This document shows, in pieces, positions 1-7,849 of a DNA stretch of 36,687 nt. The position numbers and the translations under genes are program-made. The notes beneath the pieces are model-generated. The model made no database searches and had not been told where the DNA came from. It was given only the letters and a program-made list of their open reading frames with translations. The stretch lies in assembly GCA_030693295.1 (NCBI GenBank), contig JAUYAT010000016.1, positions 1-36,687 of the forward strand. Reading direction: 5' to 3'. How positions within the stretch are numbered: the first letter of the stretch is position 1; every line of letters starts with the position of its first letter. The stretch is from a bacterium (GTDB taxonomy: Bacteria; Patescibacteriota; Patescibacteriia; Patescibacteriales; VMTK01).

Positions 1-237
1 GTCCGCCGCCTCAAATTTCAGTTGGTGACAATTTGACACCGACTCATTTCCCTCTTTTTTAAGCCTTTCTTTAAGCTTATTCCAATACTTTCTGGCTGTT
101 TGATAATCGGCTTGCTGAATTAACGCCTGAATAATATCCACTACTGAAAAATACCATTTTTCTTCTTTTTCATCCCATTCGCGCCGCACAGATTGATTAT
201 TAAAAATTACAATTGATTTATTTTGTTTTTTTGCCAT
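1..237 (-). CDS. Bro-N-like (phage antirepressor-type) protein, 3' part cut by window edge
   Basis: An open frame runs from ATG at 237 to the window edge without a stop (79 codons); it is absent from the ORF track because it is truncated. The product begins MAKKQNKSIVIF and contains EEKWYFSVVDIIQAL followed by YWNKLKERLKKEG, the layout of the Bro-N domain of phage and baculovirus antirepressor-like proteins, which is common as a stand-alone gene in CPR genomes. The domain is usually DNA-binding and linked to phage or mobile-element regulation; the role here is unknown. A TATAAT box lies at 251-256 on the minus strand, 14 bases before the start, with a weak TTTGGC 17 bases upstream. There is no Shine-Dalgarno sequence. 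It is divergent from the isomerase gene. Family assignment rests on remembered motif resemblance. Confidence 0.65.
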   Translation of the reverse strand, partial: MAKKQNKSIVIFNNQSVRREWDEKEEKWYFSVVDIIQALIQQADYQTARKYWNKLKERLKKEGNESVSNCHQLKFEAAD

Positions 238-302
238 ATTTTAATTATTGATTATAAATTAGCAAAAAATACGGCCAAAGTCAAATAAAAAAGGCCTTTA
301 GA

Positions 303-331
303 TTGAAATTTAATTAAATCTATACTATAAT
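303..331 (+). promoter_or_regulatory. Sigma-70-type promoter of the isomerase gene
   Basis: TTGAAA (303-308), a 17-base spacer and a perfect TATAAT (326-331). The expected transcription start, about 7 bases downstream, falls at or next to the ATG at 338, and no Shine-Dalgarno sequence is present. The mRNA is therefore predicted to be leaderless or nearly so. Confidence 0.7.
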
Positions 332-337
332 AAAGTT

Positions 338-1414
338 ATGAATCTGGACAATATCAATAAAATTAAAAAATTGGACAGCGGACGGGTGGCTGAATCTATT
401 TCCGCTTTGCCGTTTCAAATAAGGCAGGTTTTGCATGAAGCCCGCTTGATTAAAATTCCCGCCGAGTACGGCAAAGTAACGCAGGCGGTGGTTAACGGCA
501 TGGGCGGCTCCAACATCGGCGCCGGCATTGTTAAATCTGTTTTTAGCAACGAGATTAAAGTCCCGATCAGCATTACTCCGGGCTACGGCGTGCCGGCTCA
601 TGTCAATGATAAAACATTGTATGTTGTTTCTTCCTATTCGGGAACAACCGAGGAGCCGCTGAGCGCTTACGGAGAAGCGAAAAAGCGCGGAGCGAAAATA
701 ATGGCCATTACTTCGCACGGCGCGAAAAACAAGCTGGAAAAAATAATGATTAAAGATAATATCCCGGGCTATATTTTCAAGCCGGAGCACAATCCTTCGG
801 GCCAGCCCAGATTGGGGCTTGGCTATTCAATTTTCGGCATGGCCGTGATGATGGCCAAGGCGGGGCTGTTCAAGATTGATGTCGGAGAAGCGGAGAATGT
901 GATCGCCAGTTTGGAAATCTGGGACCGCGAATTAAGACCGGCGGTTAATTCAAGGAGCAACGCCGCCAAACAATTGGCGCTGAAACTGCCGGGCAAACAG
1001 ATTGTTTTGGCCGCGGCTGAATTTTTAATCGGCAATGTTCGCGCCATGCGCAACCAGTTTTGCGAAAACAGCAAGCATTTCGCCACTTATCTGGCTTTGC
1101 CCGATTTAAACCATTTTGCCATGGAAGGGCTGGCTAACCCGAAAAACAATAAAAAAGATTTAGTCTTCCTCTTTTTTGATTCGGAATTATATCATCCCCG
1201 CGTGCAAAAACGAAGCCGATTGACAAAAGAGGTGATAAAAAAGAACGGCATAGAAGTGTTGAGCCATAACCTTACAGGCAAAACAAAATTGGCGCAGGCG
1301 TTTGAGATGCTGCAATTAGGGTCCTGGACTACTTATTATTTAGGCATGCTTAATAAAGTTAATCCCGTGAAGATTCCCTGGGTGGATTGGTTTAAAAAAG
1401 AATTGGGCAAATAG
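338..1414 (+). CDS. Bifunctional phosphoglucose/phosphomannose isomerase
   Basis: 358 residues, the usual length for the archaeal/CPR-type bifunctional PGI/PMI family (SIS-domain fold). It interconverts glucose-6-P or mannose-6-P with fructose-6-P in the cytosol, linking glycolysis to nucleotide-sugar synthesis. The first SIS domain shows the phosphosugar loop GMGGSNIGAG (about residues 54-63) and SSYSGTTEE (about 98-106). The C-terminal half has ENSKHF and LPDLNHFAMEGL, matching the catalytic Glu/His region, and it ends in VDWFKKEL as relatives do. The start follows the promoter so closely that the transcript is probably leaderless. A strong terminator follows the stop. It could supply mannose-6-P to the polysaccharide locus 14 kb away, which is speculative. 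Confidence 0.92.
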   Translation: MNLDNINKIKKLDSGRVAESISALPFQIRQVLHEARLIKIPAEYGKVTQAVVNGMGGSNIGAGIVKSVFSNEIKVPISITPGYGVPAHVNDKTLYVVSSYSGTTEEPLSAYGEAKKRGAKIMAITSHGAKNKLEKIMIKDNIPGYIFKPEHNPSGQPRLGLGYSIFGMAVMMAKAGLFKIDVGEAENVIASLEIWDRELRPAVNSRSNAAKQLALKLPGKQIVLAAAEFLIGNVRAMRNQFCENSKHFATYLALPDLNHFAMEGLANPKNNKKDLVFLFFDSELYHPRVQKRSRLTKEVIKKNGIEVLSHNLTGKTKLAQAFEMLQLGSWTTYYLGMLNKVNPVKIPWVDWFKKELGK

Positions 1415-1424
1415 CGATAAAGTT

Positions 1425-1467
1425 AACCCCCGCCCCAGTTTATTAAAACTGGGGCGGGGTTTATTTT
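1425..1467 (+). terminator. Intrinsic terminator after the isomerase gene
   Basis: A GC-rich inverted repeat CCCCGCCCCAGTTT / AAACTGGGGCGGGG with an ATTA loop is followed by TTTATTTT. It starts about 10 bases after the stop codon and separates the isomerase from uvrA. Confidence 0.9.
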
Positions 1468-1485
1468 CAGAATTCTTTTTTATCC

Positions 1486-1514
1486 TTGCCAAAATCTAAA
1501 TTTTGCTTTATAAT
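1486..1514 (+). promoter_or_regulatory. uvrA promoter
   Basis: TTGCCA (1486-1491), 17-base spacer, TATAAT (1509-1514). The predicted start near 1521 gives a leader of about 15 bases with no Shine-Dalgarno before the ATG at 1536. The same TTGCCA-N17-TATAAT arrangement precedes ftsH. Confidence 0.75.
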
Positions 1515-1535
1515 AAACCGCATTGAAATTACTAT

Positions 1536-4424
1536 ATGCTTAACTCAATAAAAATCAAAGGCGCGCGGGTGCATAATTTAAAAAACATTGACGTTGAAAT
1601 TCCGCGCGATAAATTCGTGGTGATTACCGGACTGTCCGGCTCGGGAAAATCGTCATTGGCCTTTGACACGATTTACGCCGAGGGCCAGCGCCGCTATGTT
1701 GAGTCGCTTTCCGCTTACGCCCGCCAGTTTGTCGGGTTGATGGACAAGCCGGATGTTGACTCAATTGAAGGGCTGTCTCCGGCCATTTCCATTGACCAAA
1801 AATCAACTTCGCATAATCCCCGCTCCACCGTCGGCACGGTAACGGAAATTTACGATTACCTGCGCCTGCTTTACGCGCGCGTCGGCATTCCGCATTGCCC
1901 GAAATGCGGCCGGAAAGTCAAACCCTATACCATTGATGAAATCGTCAATCGGGTTATAAAGTCTTATATCGGCCGAAACATTGCCATACTTTCGCCGATT
2001 ATAAAAGACAAGAAGGGCGAACATAAAAATATCTTGCAGGGCATTGCCAAAGCCGGCTACAGCCGGGTAAGGTATGATAATAATATTTACCCGTTGGAAG
2101 AAATTGAAGATATGAAAGTTGATAAGCATAAAAGGCATAATGTTGACATAGTGATAGATCGGGTGATTATAACGAAAAACAAAGACGACATGGCGCGCTT
2201 AACCGAAGCCGTGGAAAAAGCGCTGGATTTGTCCAACGGCTTGGTAATTATATCCCCTGAACCTGTAGGGGCGATGCGCGCATCGCCCATGGCGCCGGAA
2301 AAAACATATTCCAAGCTATTCGCCTGCCCGGATTGCGGCATTCATCTGCCCGAACTGGAACCGCGCAACTTTTCCTTTAACTCCCCCCACGGCGCCTGTC
2401 CCGAATGTTCGGGTTTGGGCACGAAACTGGAAGTTGACCCGGATTTAATATTGAATCCTAATCTGACGATAGCCCAGGGCGCGATCAGGCCATGGGCGCA
2501 TACTCCCTCCGGAGGGCAAACCTGGCTGCTGCGCATTCTGGGAACCGTGGCGCAAAAGCATAACTTTGACTTGAATACTCCGGTAAAAGATTTGACAAAA
2601 AAACAATTGGACATCGTCTTATACGGCGCCGGGGGCAGAAGCTACAATGTTGAATATGAAAGCGACCGGTTCAGCGGGGAATTAACAACGGAATTTGAAG
2701 GAGTGATACTGAATCTTGAGCGCCGCTACCGGCAAACCGAGTCCGATTATATAAGGAAAGAAATTGAACAGTATATGCGCGTGCTTGTCTGCCCGGCCTG
2801 CCAAGGCAGGCGGCTTAAGCCGGAAATGCTGGCGGTAAAAATCGCCGAACATTCAATTTATGATGTTTCCGGCAAGACGATAGACAGGGCAAAAGAATTT
2901 TTCAGCGATTTGGAAAAATCAAACAAACTGTCCGCCCGCGAAAAAAAAATTTCCAGCTTGATAATCAAGGAAATCGGCGCGCGCCTGAATTTCCTGTCCA
3001 ATGTCGGGCTTGACTATTTAACCCTTGCCCGGGCCGCCAACACTTTGTCGGGCGGAGAGGCCCAGCGCATTCGGCTGGCAACCCAAATCGGCTCGGCTTT
3101 AATGGGCGTTATTTATATTTTGGACGAGCCGTCAATCGGCCTGCACCAAAGGGACAATCGCAAGCTGATTGAAACTTTGAAAAAATTGCGCGATTTGGGC
3201 AACACGGTTCTGACCGTGGAGCATGATGAAGCGACAATGCTGGCGGCCGATTATATAATTGATGTCGGGCCCGGAGCCGGGGAGCGCGGCGGAGAAATTG
3301 TCGCAGTCGGAACTCCGGCGCAGATAAAAAAATCCGCCAAGTCCTTAACCGGCCAATATTTAACCGGCAAAAAATCAATACCGACGCCGAAAAAATACCG
3401 CCAAGCTAACGGCAAAAAATTAAAAATAATCGGCGCGAGCGAGCATAATTTAAAAAATATTGATGTTGAATTCCCCTTGGGAACATTCATCGCCATTACC
3501 GGCGTGTCCGGCTCGGGCAAGTCAACCCTGATGACCGACATCCTGGCCAACGCTTTGAACAAGAAATTCTACCGCGCCAAAACAGAGCCGGGCGCGCATA
3601 AAGCGATTGAAGGCCTCGGATTTATTGACAAAGTGATTAATATTGACCAGTCGCCGATCGGCCGCACCCCTCGCTCCAATCCGGCGACTTACACCGGCGC
3701 GTTTACGCCTATGCGCGAATTATTTGCCGAACTGCCTGAAGCGAAAATCAAGGGCTATAAAGCCGGGCGCTTTTCCTTTAATGTTGTCGGCGGCAGATGC
3801 GAAGCCTGCGCCGGCGACGGGATGGTGAGAATTGAAATGCAGTTTCTGCCGGATATTTATGTTGAATGCGATGTCTGCCACGGCAAGCGCTACAACCAGG
3901 AAGCGCTGGAAATTTATTACAAGGGCCACCGCCATGACGGGGCGGGGAAAAACATTTCCGATTGCCTGAATATGACCGTTGAGGAAGCGATGAATTTTTT
4001 TAAAAACATTCCGGCGATTCATCAGAAGCTGGCAACGCTTCACGAAGTCGGCCTTGGCTACATTAAGCTGGGCCAAAGCGCCACCACGCTTTCCGGCGGA
4101 GAAGCGCAGAGAGTTAAGCTGGCGACCGAACTGGCGCGCCGGGCAACCGGCAAAACTCTATATATTTTGGACGAGCCGACAACCGGCCTGCATTTTGACG
4201 ACATTAAAAGATTGCTGCAAGTACTCAATCAGCTGGTTGATAAAGGCAACACGGTTTTAATTATTGAGCATAACCTGGATGTGATAAAATCCGTTGACTG
4301 GATTATTGACCTGGGCCCCGAAGGCGGGGACAAGGGCGGAGAAGTGGTTGCGGTCGGCACGCCGCAAGATGTGGCAAAAATTAAAAACAGCTACACGGGG
4401 CAATACTTGGCGAAAATATTGTGA
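1536..4424 (+). CDS. uvrA: Excinuclease ABC subunit A (UvrA)
   Basis: 962 residues, normal for UvrA, the DNA-damage-sensing ATPase of nucleotide excision repair that loads UvrB. Two ABC ATPase modules are intact: Walker A GLSGSGKS (about 32-39) and GVSGSGKST in the second half; signatures [12 protein letters not shown] and [12 protein letters not shown]; Walker [11 protein letters not shown] and [10 protein letters not shown]. Zinc-binding cysteine clusters are visible (CPKCG; CPDCG with [14 protein letters not shown] with CDVCHG). It has its own promoter and ends in TGA. One oddity is a perfect 20-bp palindrome read in frame near residue 245 (VGAMRASPM), just before the CPDCG zinc cluster, where relatives have a shorter variable loop. 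No uvrB or uvrC lies in the window. Confidence 0.98.
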   Translation: MLNSIKIKGARVHNLKNIDVEIPRDKFVVITGLSGSGKSSLAFDTIYAEGQRRYVESLSAYARQFVGLMDKPDVDSIEGLSPAISIDQKSTSHNPRSTVGTVTEIYDYLRLLYARVGIPHCPKCGRKVKPYTIDEIVNRVIKSYIGRNIAILSPIIKDKKGEHKNILQGIAKAGYSRVRYDNNIYPLEEIEDMKVDKHKRHNVDIVIDRVIITKNKDDMARLTEAVEKALDLSNGLVIISPEPVGAMRASPMAPEKTYSKLFACPDCGIHLPELEPRNFSFNSPHGACPECSGLGTKLEVDPDLILNPNLTIAQGAIRPWAHTPSGGQTWLLRILGTVAQKHNFDLNTPVKDLTKKQLDIVLYGAGGRSYNVEYESDRFSGELTTEFEGVILNLERRYRQTESDYIRKEIEQYMRVLVCPACQGRRLKPEMLAVKIAEHSIYDVSGKTIDRAKEFFSDLEKSNKLSAREKKISSLIIKEIGARLNFLSNVGLDYLTLARAANTLSGGEAQRIRLATQIGSALMGVIYILDEPSIGLHQRDNRKLIETLKKLRDLGNTVLTVEHDEATMLAADYIIDVGPGAGERGGEIVAVGTPAQIKKSAKSLTGQYLTGKKSIPTPKKYRQANGKKLKIIGASEHNLKNIDVEFPLGTFIAITGVSGSGKSTLMTDILANALNKKFYRAKTEPGAHKAIEGLGFIDKVINIDQSPIGRTPRSNPATYTGAFTPMRELFAELPEAKIKGYKAGRFSFNVVGGRCEACAGDGMVRIEMQFLPDIYVECDVCHGKRYNQEALEIYYKGHRHDGAGKNISDCLNMTVEEAMNFFKNIPAIHQKLATLHEVGLGYIKLGQSATTLSGGEAQRVKLATELARRATGKTLYILDEPTTGLHFDDIKRLLQVLNQLVDKGNTVLIIEHNLDVIKSVDWIIDLGPEGGDKGGEVVAVGTPQDVAKIKNSYTGQYLAKIL
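2269..2288. repeat. Perfect 20-bp palindrome inside uvrA
   Basis: GGGCGATGCG followed directly by its exact reverse complement CGCATCGCCC. It is translated as part of a loop before a zinc-binding cluster and resembles REP-type palindromes inserted in frame. The flanking coding sequence is uninterrupted. Confidence 0.8.
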
Positions 4425-4446
4425 AAATTTTATAAATCAGCGGAAT

Positions 4447-4572
4447 ATCAGCGCCGCGCCCGACTTCGCCTTGACCGTTTTAATTTTAGCAAAATATTTC
4501 CAGCAAAACTTTCTATAATACTGAATTATAATAGCCAACTGCGAAGTCAAGGCGGGCGGGTATTAATCAGCG
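4447..4572. repeat. Intergenic repeat element, copy A (about 114 bp)
   Basis: The segment starting ATCAGCGCCGCGCCCGACTTC and ending GCGAAGTCAAGGCGGGCGGG is closely matched by 35778-35890 in the same orientation, with only scattered mismatches and one single-base gap. The ends carry GACTTCGCCTTGAC and GCGAAGTCAAGGCG, which can pair in two registers; the centre is AT-rich and unpaired. ATCAGCGG-like short motifs continue on both flanks. This copy lies between the converging ends of uvrA and the MEMO gene, so its stem may also terminate transcription. Confidence 0.85.
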
Positions 4573-4577
4573 TTAAT

Positions 4578-6254
4578 TCAGCGGTCGCCAAACACCTGCG
4601 CTGTAAATACTTTCAATTCCACATCCTTATCTTTATAGCAATCCGGCGCCAAGCCGGCTTTCTGGAAGCAGAGCTGTGATAAAAATTCCTCTTTGCTCCA
4701 GCCGGTTTCGGCGGCGACTTGCGGCAAAAAGACTCCTCCCTGAAAACCTTTTTGCGCGATTACGCCATGCTTGCCTAATTCAATATCCTGCCAATTATCA
4801 ATCTTTTCCGGCGCGGACAAAACGGTAATTTCATAATCAATTTTATCCAATTCGCCTTTATTTACCGGATTGAAGCGATCATCTTCGGTTGCCGCGGCAA
4901 TCGCCATGTCGCGCACAACTTGCCGTAGCGGCTTGTCGCTCGGCTCGATCCGGCCGATGCAGCCGCGCAGTTTTCCGCTATTGCGCAAAGTAACAAAAGC
5001 CCCTTCTTTCCAATTCAATCTTTCATCATTAATATTAAATTCAGCTATTTTCCCCTCTTCAATATAAGTTTCTACCGCGATTCTTGCAATTTTGATTAAT
5101 TGTTCTTTTTGTTCCGAATTTAATACAGCAAAATCGATTTTAATTTTTGCATTGTCATTTTGATTTTTGATTTTTACATTTTGATTTTGCGTAAATACAA
5201 CCGCCCCATACCCCACCACGCTGTCTCTGCCTCCAATCGGAACATCGCCGCTATTGGCGTATTTTAAAATTTCAATTTTATCCCAACCCAACAAATTATA
5301 CAATTCCATCGCGGTTTTAACTCCGTCAATTCCGCAAAGCAAAGTCTGCTCATCGGGTATGTCCTGATTTTCTGTTTCTTTAATATGATTTTCTAATTCG
5401 GCGATATCGCCGGTTTTGATTATCTCCAAAGTTTCTCTGTCAATTTCATTTGCATCCCTGTAGCTCGGGTAATGCGACATATCGCTGGAGATAACGACAA
5501 TATCATCCTTGCCTAAATTATCCGCCAATGCCTTGGCCAATTTTTTATAATCATCATTACGGGTATTGCCGAACAATATGGGAACGATTTTAAATTCGCC
5601 GCTTAAAACCGTCTGCAAAAACGGCAATTGCACCTCTAAAACATGGTCTGTTTTATGCGCCCCGCTGTTATATTTAATCGCGTCATCAGCTTTAACAAGC
5701 TTGTCTGCCAAATCCTTGTCAACCTCAACTAATCCCAAGGGCGTCTGCCAACCGTCTGAATCGTCAACGGCAATGCCGTCAAAATAACTTGAATGCGAAT
5801 TGCAGATTATTACCGCCGTATGAATTTTTCTGCCCTGTAATTGTTTATAAGCGTAAGCCGCCACCGGCGCGCTAAAATCATAGCCGGCATGCGGCGACAT
5901 AATCGCTTTAACTCCGCCACCCCTCGCAAGGGGGGTTAGGGGGGATGTAGCCCCCTCTCCTTGCGAAGGAGAGGGTTGCCTGTCCGCCGAAGCCTCGGCG
6001 AAGGCGGAGTGTGAGGTAGCTTCCCGCAAATATTTCTCAATTTTATTTTTTAATTCGCTGGCGTCAGCCGGATAAAATTGCCCAGCAACAGCCGGCTGGC
6101 GGATATTTTCATATTGCTTCATATATTTATCGCCTTGTTTAACGCAGGCGGTTAATAATAAAATACAAAATGCGAAAATTAAAATGCGAAATAATAATTT
6201 AAAATTCAAAATGTTTGATATTTTTCTTTTTATTTTTACATTTTGAATTATCAT
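4578..6254 (-). CDS. MEMO-AMMECR1 fusion lipoprotein (AmmeMemoRadiSam system B+A)
   Basis: 558 residues. The N-terminus is a lipoprotein signal: a hydrophobic stretch (about 20-35) ending in lipobox LLTAC, with Cys37 as the lipidation site. The MEMO-like domain (about 50-354) keeps three likely metal ligands, H122 (SPHAGYDFS), H154 (NSHSSYFDG) and C307 (LLCGIDG); the 32-residue His spacing equals that of human MEMO1. The AMMECR1 domain (about 378-558) has LRGCIG. These families are known as parts A and B of the AmmeMemoRadiSam set with an unlinked radical SAM enzyme, which is not in this window. The biochemical role is unsettled; MEMO1 binds iron or copper. Two segments look repeat-derived: residues 81-112 and the linker 355-373. 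It lies 12 bases downstream of the IMPase gene and is probably cotranscribed. Confidence 0.9.
   Translation of the reverse strand: MIIQNVKIKRKISNILNFKLLFRILIFAFCILLLTACVKQGDKYMKQYENIRQPAVAGQFYPADASELKNKIEKYLREATSHSAFAEASADRQPSPSQGEGATSPLTPLARGGGVKAIMSPHAGYDFSAPVAAYAYKQLQGRKIHTAVIICNSHSSYFDGIAVDDSDGWQTPLGLVEVDKDLADKLVKADDAIKYNSGAHKTDHVLEVQLPFLQTVLSGEFKIVPILFGNTRNDDYKKLAKALADNLGKDDIVVISSDMSHYPSYRDANEIDRETLEIIKTGDIAELENHIKETENQDIPDEQTLLCGIDGVKTAMELYNLLGWDKIEILKYANSGDVPIGGRDSVVGYGAVVFTQNQNVKIKNQNDNAKIKIDFAVLNSEQKEQLIKIARIAVETYIEEGKIAEFNINDERLNWKEGAFVTLRNSGKLRGCIGRIEPSDKPLRQVVRDMAIAAATEDDRFNPVNKGELDKIDYEITVLSAPEKIDNWQDIELGKHGVIAQKGFQGGVFLPQVAAETGWSKEEFLSQLCFQKAGLAPDCYKDKDVELKVFTAQVFGDR
5136..5192 (-). 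repeat. Low-complexity AAAATCAAAATG-type repeat forming the MEMO/AMMECR1 linker
   Basis: The coding strand reads as repeats of CAAAATCAAAATG, AAAAATCAAAA and AAAATTAAAATC, giving the linker QNQNVKIKNQNDNAKIKID. The same word type occurs in the signal-peptide coding region of this gene (6150-6250) and at the right end of the window. It looks like an intergenic repeat captured in frame. Confidence 0.6.
5919..6014 (-). repeat. In-frame palindromic repeat insertion in the MEMO domain
   Basis: The insert encodes about residues 81-112 (SAFAEASADRQ then SPSQGEGATSPLTPLARG), between the normal MEMO N-terminal helix and the GGVKAIMSPHAGY strand. The DNA has two palindromic blocks: TCCGCC...GGCGGA (5983-6008) and the pair CCCCTCGCAAGGGGGG / CCCTCTCCTTGCGAAGGAGAGGG. 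Relatives lack such a segment at this position in my recollection. Confidence 0.75.
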
Positions 6255-6266
6255 TTTAAATTGCGG

Positions 6267-7052
6267 CTAAATCGTTTGTAAAATATTTAAAATATTTTGA
6301 TGCGCCAATCCGTTGCTCGCCGCGACATCTCCGCTGCCTATTCGCCACTCTTTGCCGGCAAAATCCGTAACAACTCCGCCTGCTTCGCGGACCAGCAACG
6401 CGCCGGCCGCGACATCCCAATCATTCGCCATGGGAGCAACGAATGATTCAACCCGGCCGCATGCTAAATAAGACAACTCAATCGCGGCCGAGCCAAACTG
6501 GCGGCAGTCAAATCCGGCCAATTTTTGTTTACGGTAATATTCTATAGCTTTTTTAATACCAGCCGGCCTTTTGCCGTTGCAAAAAATATTTAATACCTTG
6601 CCTTTATTTATTTTGGAAACTTTTATTTTTTTGCCGTTTAAATAAGCGCCTTTGCCATATTCGGCAACATACAGTTCATCGAGCATTGGCGCGTAAACAA
6701 TTCCGGCGACAATCTCCAATTTATCATTATTGTTTTTCGCGACAGCAATGGAAATAGACCATAAAGGATTATGCATTGAAAAATTAGTCGTACCGTCAAT
6801 CGGATCAATTATCCAAGTGTAGTCGGAAATTTTTTTACTGCTTCCGGCTTCTTCGGATATTATATTATGCTCGGGAAAATTTTTTCTTATCTCGCCGATG
6901 ATAATTTTTTCGGACGCCAAATCGGCTTTGGTTAATATTTCATGCCGAGCTTTCAACATCACATCGGCGCGGTCAAAACGCTTGTATCTTAAAATCAGCA
7001 TTTTCCCGGACTTTTTCACCGCTTCAATTGCGATTTGTTTTATTTTGCTCAT
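6267..7052 (-). CDS. Inositol monophosphatase family protein
   Basis: Mg-dependent phosphomonoesterase of the IMPase/FBPase/CysQ fold. The signature residues are present in order: EEAG, then WIIDPIDGTTNF (motif A, metal ligands), then NDWDVAAGALLVREAGG (motif B). From MSKIKQIAIEAVKKSG the product has 261 residues, normal for the family. The longer ORF-track start at 7100 would add a 16-residue hydrophobic extension untypical of this cytosolic family, although AAAAGGA lies before that ATG, so the start is not certain. The substrate (inositol phosphate, 3'-phosphoadenosine phosphate or a sugar bisphosphate) cannot be told from sequence. It is followed after 12 bases by the MEMO-AMMECR1 gene. 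Confidence 0.9.
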   Translation of the reverse strand: MSKIKQIAIEAVKKSGKMLILRYKRFDRADVMLKARHEILTKADLASEKIIIGEIRKNFPEHNIISEEAGSSKKISDYTWIIDPIDGTTNFSMHNPLWSISIAVAKNNNDKLEIVAGIVYAPMLDELYVAEYGKGAYLNGKKIKVSKINKGKVLNIFCNGKRPAGIKKAIEYYRKQKLAGFDCRQFGSAAIELSYLACGRVESFVAPMANDWDVAAGALLVREAGGVVTDFAGKEWRIGSGDVAASNGLAHQNILNILQTI

Positions 7053-7157
7053 AGTGTACAAATTAAAATACAAAATAACAAAATTAATAAATACTTGCAT
7101 AACCCAATCCTTTTCATATTAATAAGACTATTGAATAATTAAATTTGCCTTCTCTAT

Positions 7158-7330
7158 TGTCATTCCCAGCTTGACTGGGAATCCAGGAGCGAGAAGTAAA
7201 AATGTGAATTATTGTTAATCGTTTTTATCGCTGATAATGTTTTATCCGAATTATTATTCCTGCGGTTTACACCTGGATTCCCGCTTTCGCTCGCCTCGCT
7301 GAAGCTCCGGCGAAGCGGGCGGGAATGACA
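7158..7330. repeat. MITE-like inverted-repeat element, copy 1
   Basis: The ends are TGTCATTCCC and GGGAATGACA, with inner GGGAATCCAGG and CCTGGATTCCC, enclosing an AT-rich core of about 85 bp. The right arm carries CTGAAGCTCCGGCGAAGC, which is found reverse-complemented in the left arm of 30881-31068, so the two copies are in opposite orientation. ATTCCC-N-GGGAAT hairpins recall the dRS3/Correia type. It has no coding capacity. It fills most of the 302-bp gap between the IMPase and phosphoesterase genes. Confidence 0.8.
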
Positions 7331-7354
7331 GAAGTGAGTTATTCAACGCTCTTA

Positions 7355-7846
7355 TTATATGATTTCCAATACTTTTAACTCCAACGCCCCGCTCTCACTG
7401 TCCCATGCCGCGAATGTCGCTTTCTGAAATACGGCGCCCAAGGTACCAGGATTAACCGTTGTAATACTATCTTGCTTCTCTGTCCACGGCGCGTGCGTAT
7501 GGCCGTAAAAAATAATATCGCATTCCCCTTGTTCCAAAATTTTTTTAATCAAAAACGGCTCATGGCAAATGCCGACATTCTTGCCATTAATCTCCGCCCT
7601 GCCGACCCTGCCGTAATATTTTATATTGCCGTACCGTTCAACTTCTTTTTCGCCATAAATTTCCATATTGCCTTTGACCAAATGAACTTTGCCTGTAAAA
7701 TTTCGCGATAAAAATTCCAGAGTCTCGCTATTGGTTACATCGCCGCAGCAAATCAATTCTTCAATATTATTCTCCTCGCACCAATTCAAGCACTTTTTTA
7801 AATTTATCAAATTATCGTGAATGTCGGAAATAATGGCTATTTTCAT
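7355..7846 (-). CDS. YfcE/MJ0936-type metallophosphoesterase
   Basis: 163 residues, a typical small calcineurin-like phosphodiesterase (PF12850 group). All metal-binding motifs are visible: SDIHDN near the N-terminus, CGDVTN, KGNMEIYG (the GN motif; the next residues differ from the usual GNCD), the CHEP histidine, GHTHAP and NPGT. It is expected to be a cytosolic, manganese-dependent phosphodiesterase, with substrate unknown. Its ATG lies 3 bases after the permease stop, so it is the last gene of a three-gene operon (translin homologue, permease, phosphoesterase). The MITE-like element follows it. Confidence 0.9.
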   Translation of the reverse strand: MKIAIISDIHDNLINLKKCLNWCEENNIEELICCGDVTNSETLEFLSRNFTGKVHLVKGNMEIYGEKEVERYGNIKYYGRVGRAEINGKNVGICHEPFLIKKILEQGECDIIFYGHTHAPWTEKQDSITTVNPGTLGAVFQKATFAAWDSESGALELKVLEII

Positions 7847-7849
7847 AAA

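Noticed and set aside
320-790. 156-residue minus-strand ORF
   Set aside because: Antisense to the isomerase gene with intact SIS motifs on the plus strand.
2803-2820. CCTGCCAAGGCAGG palindrome in uvrA as another insertion
   Set aside because: It encodes the conserved [12 protein letters not shown] segment of UvrA, so the residues are explained by protein function.
4447-4572. Integron attC site
   Set aside because: The paired ends lack the GTTRRRY/RYYYAAC core sites and there is no integrase in the window.
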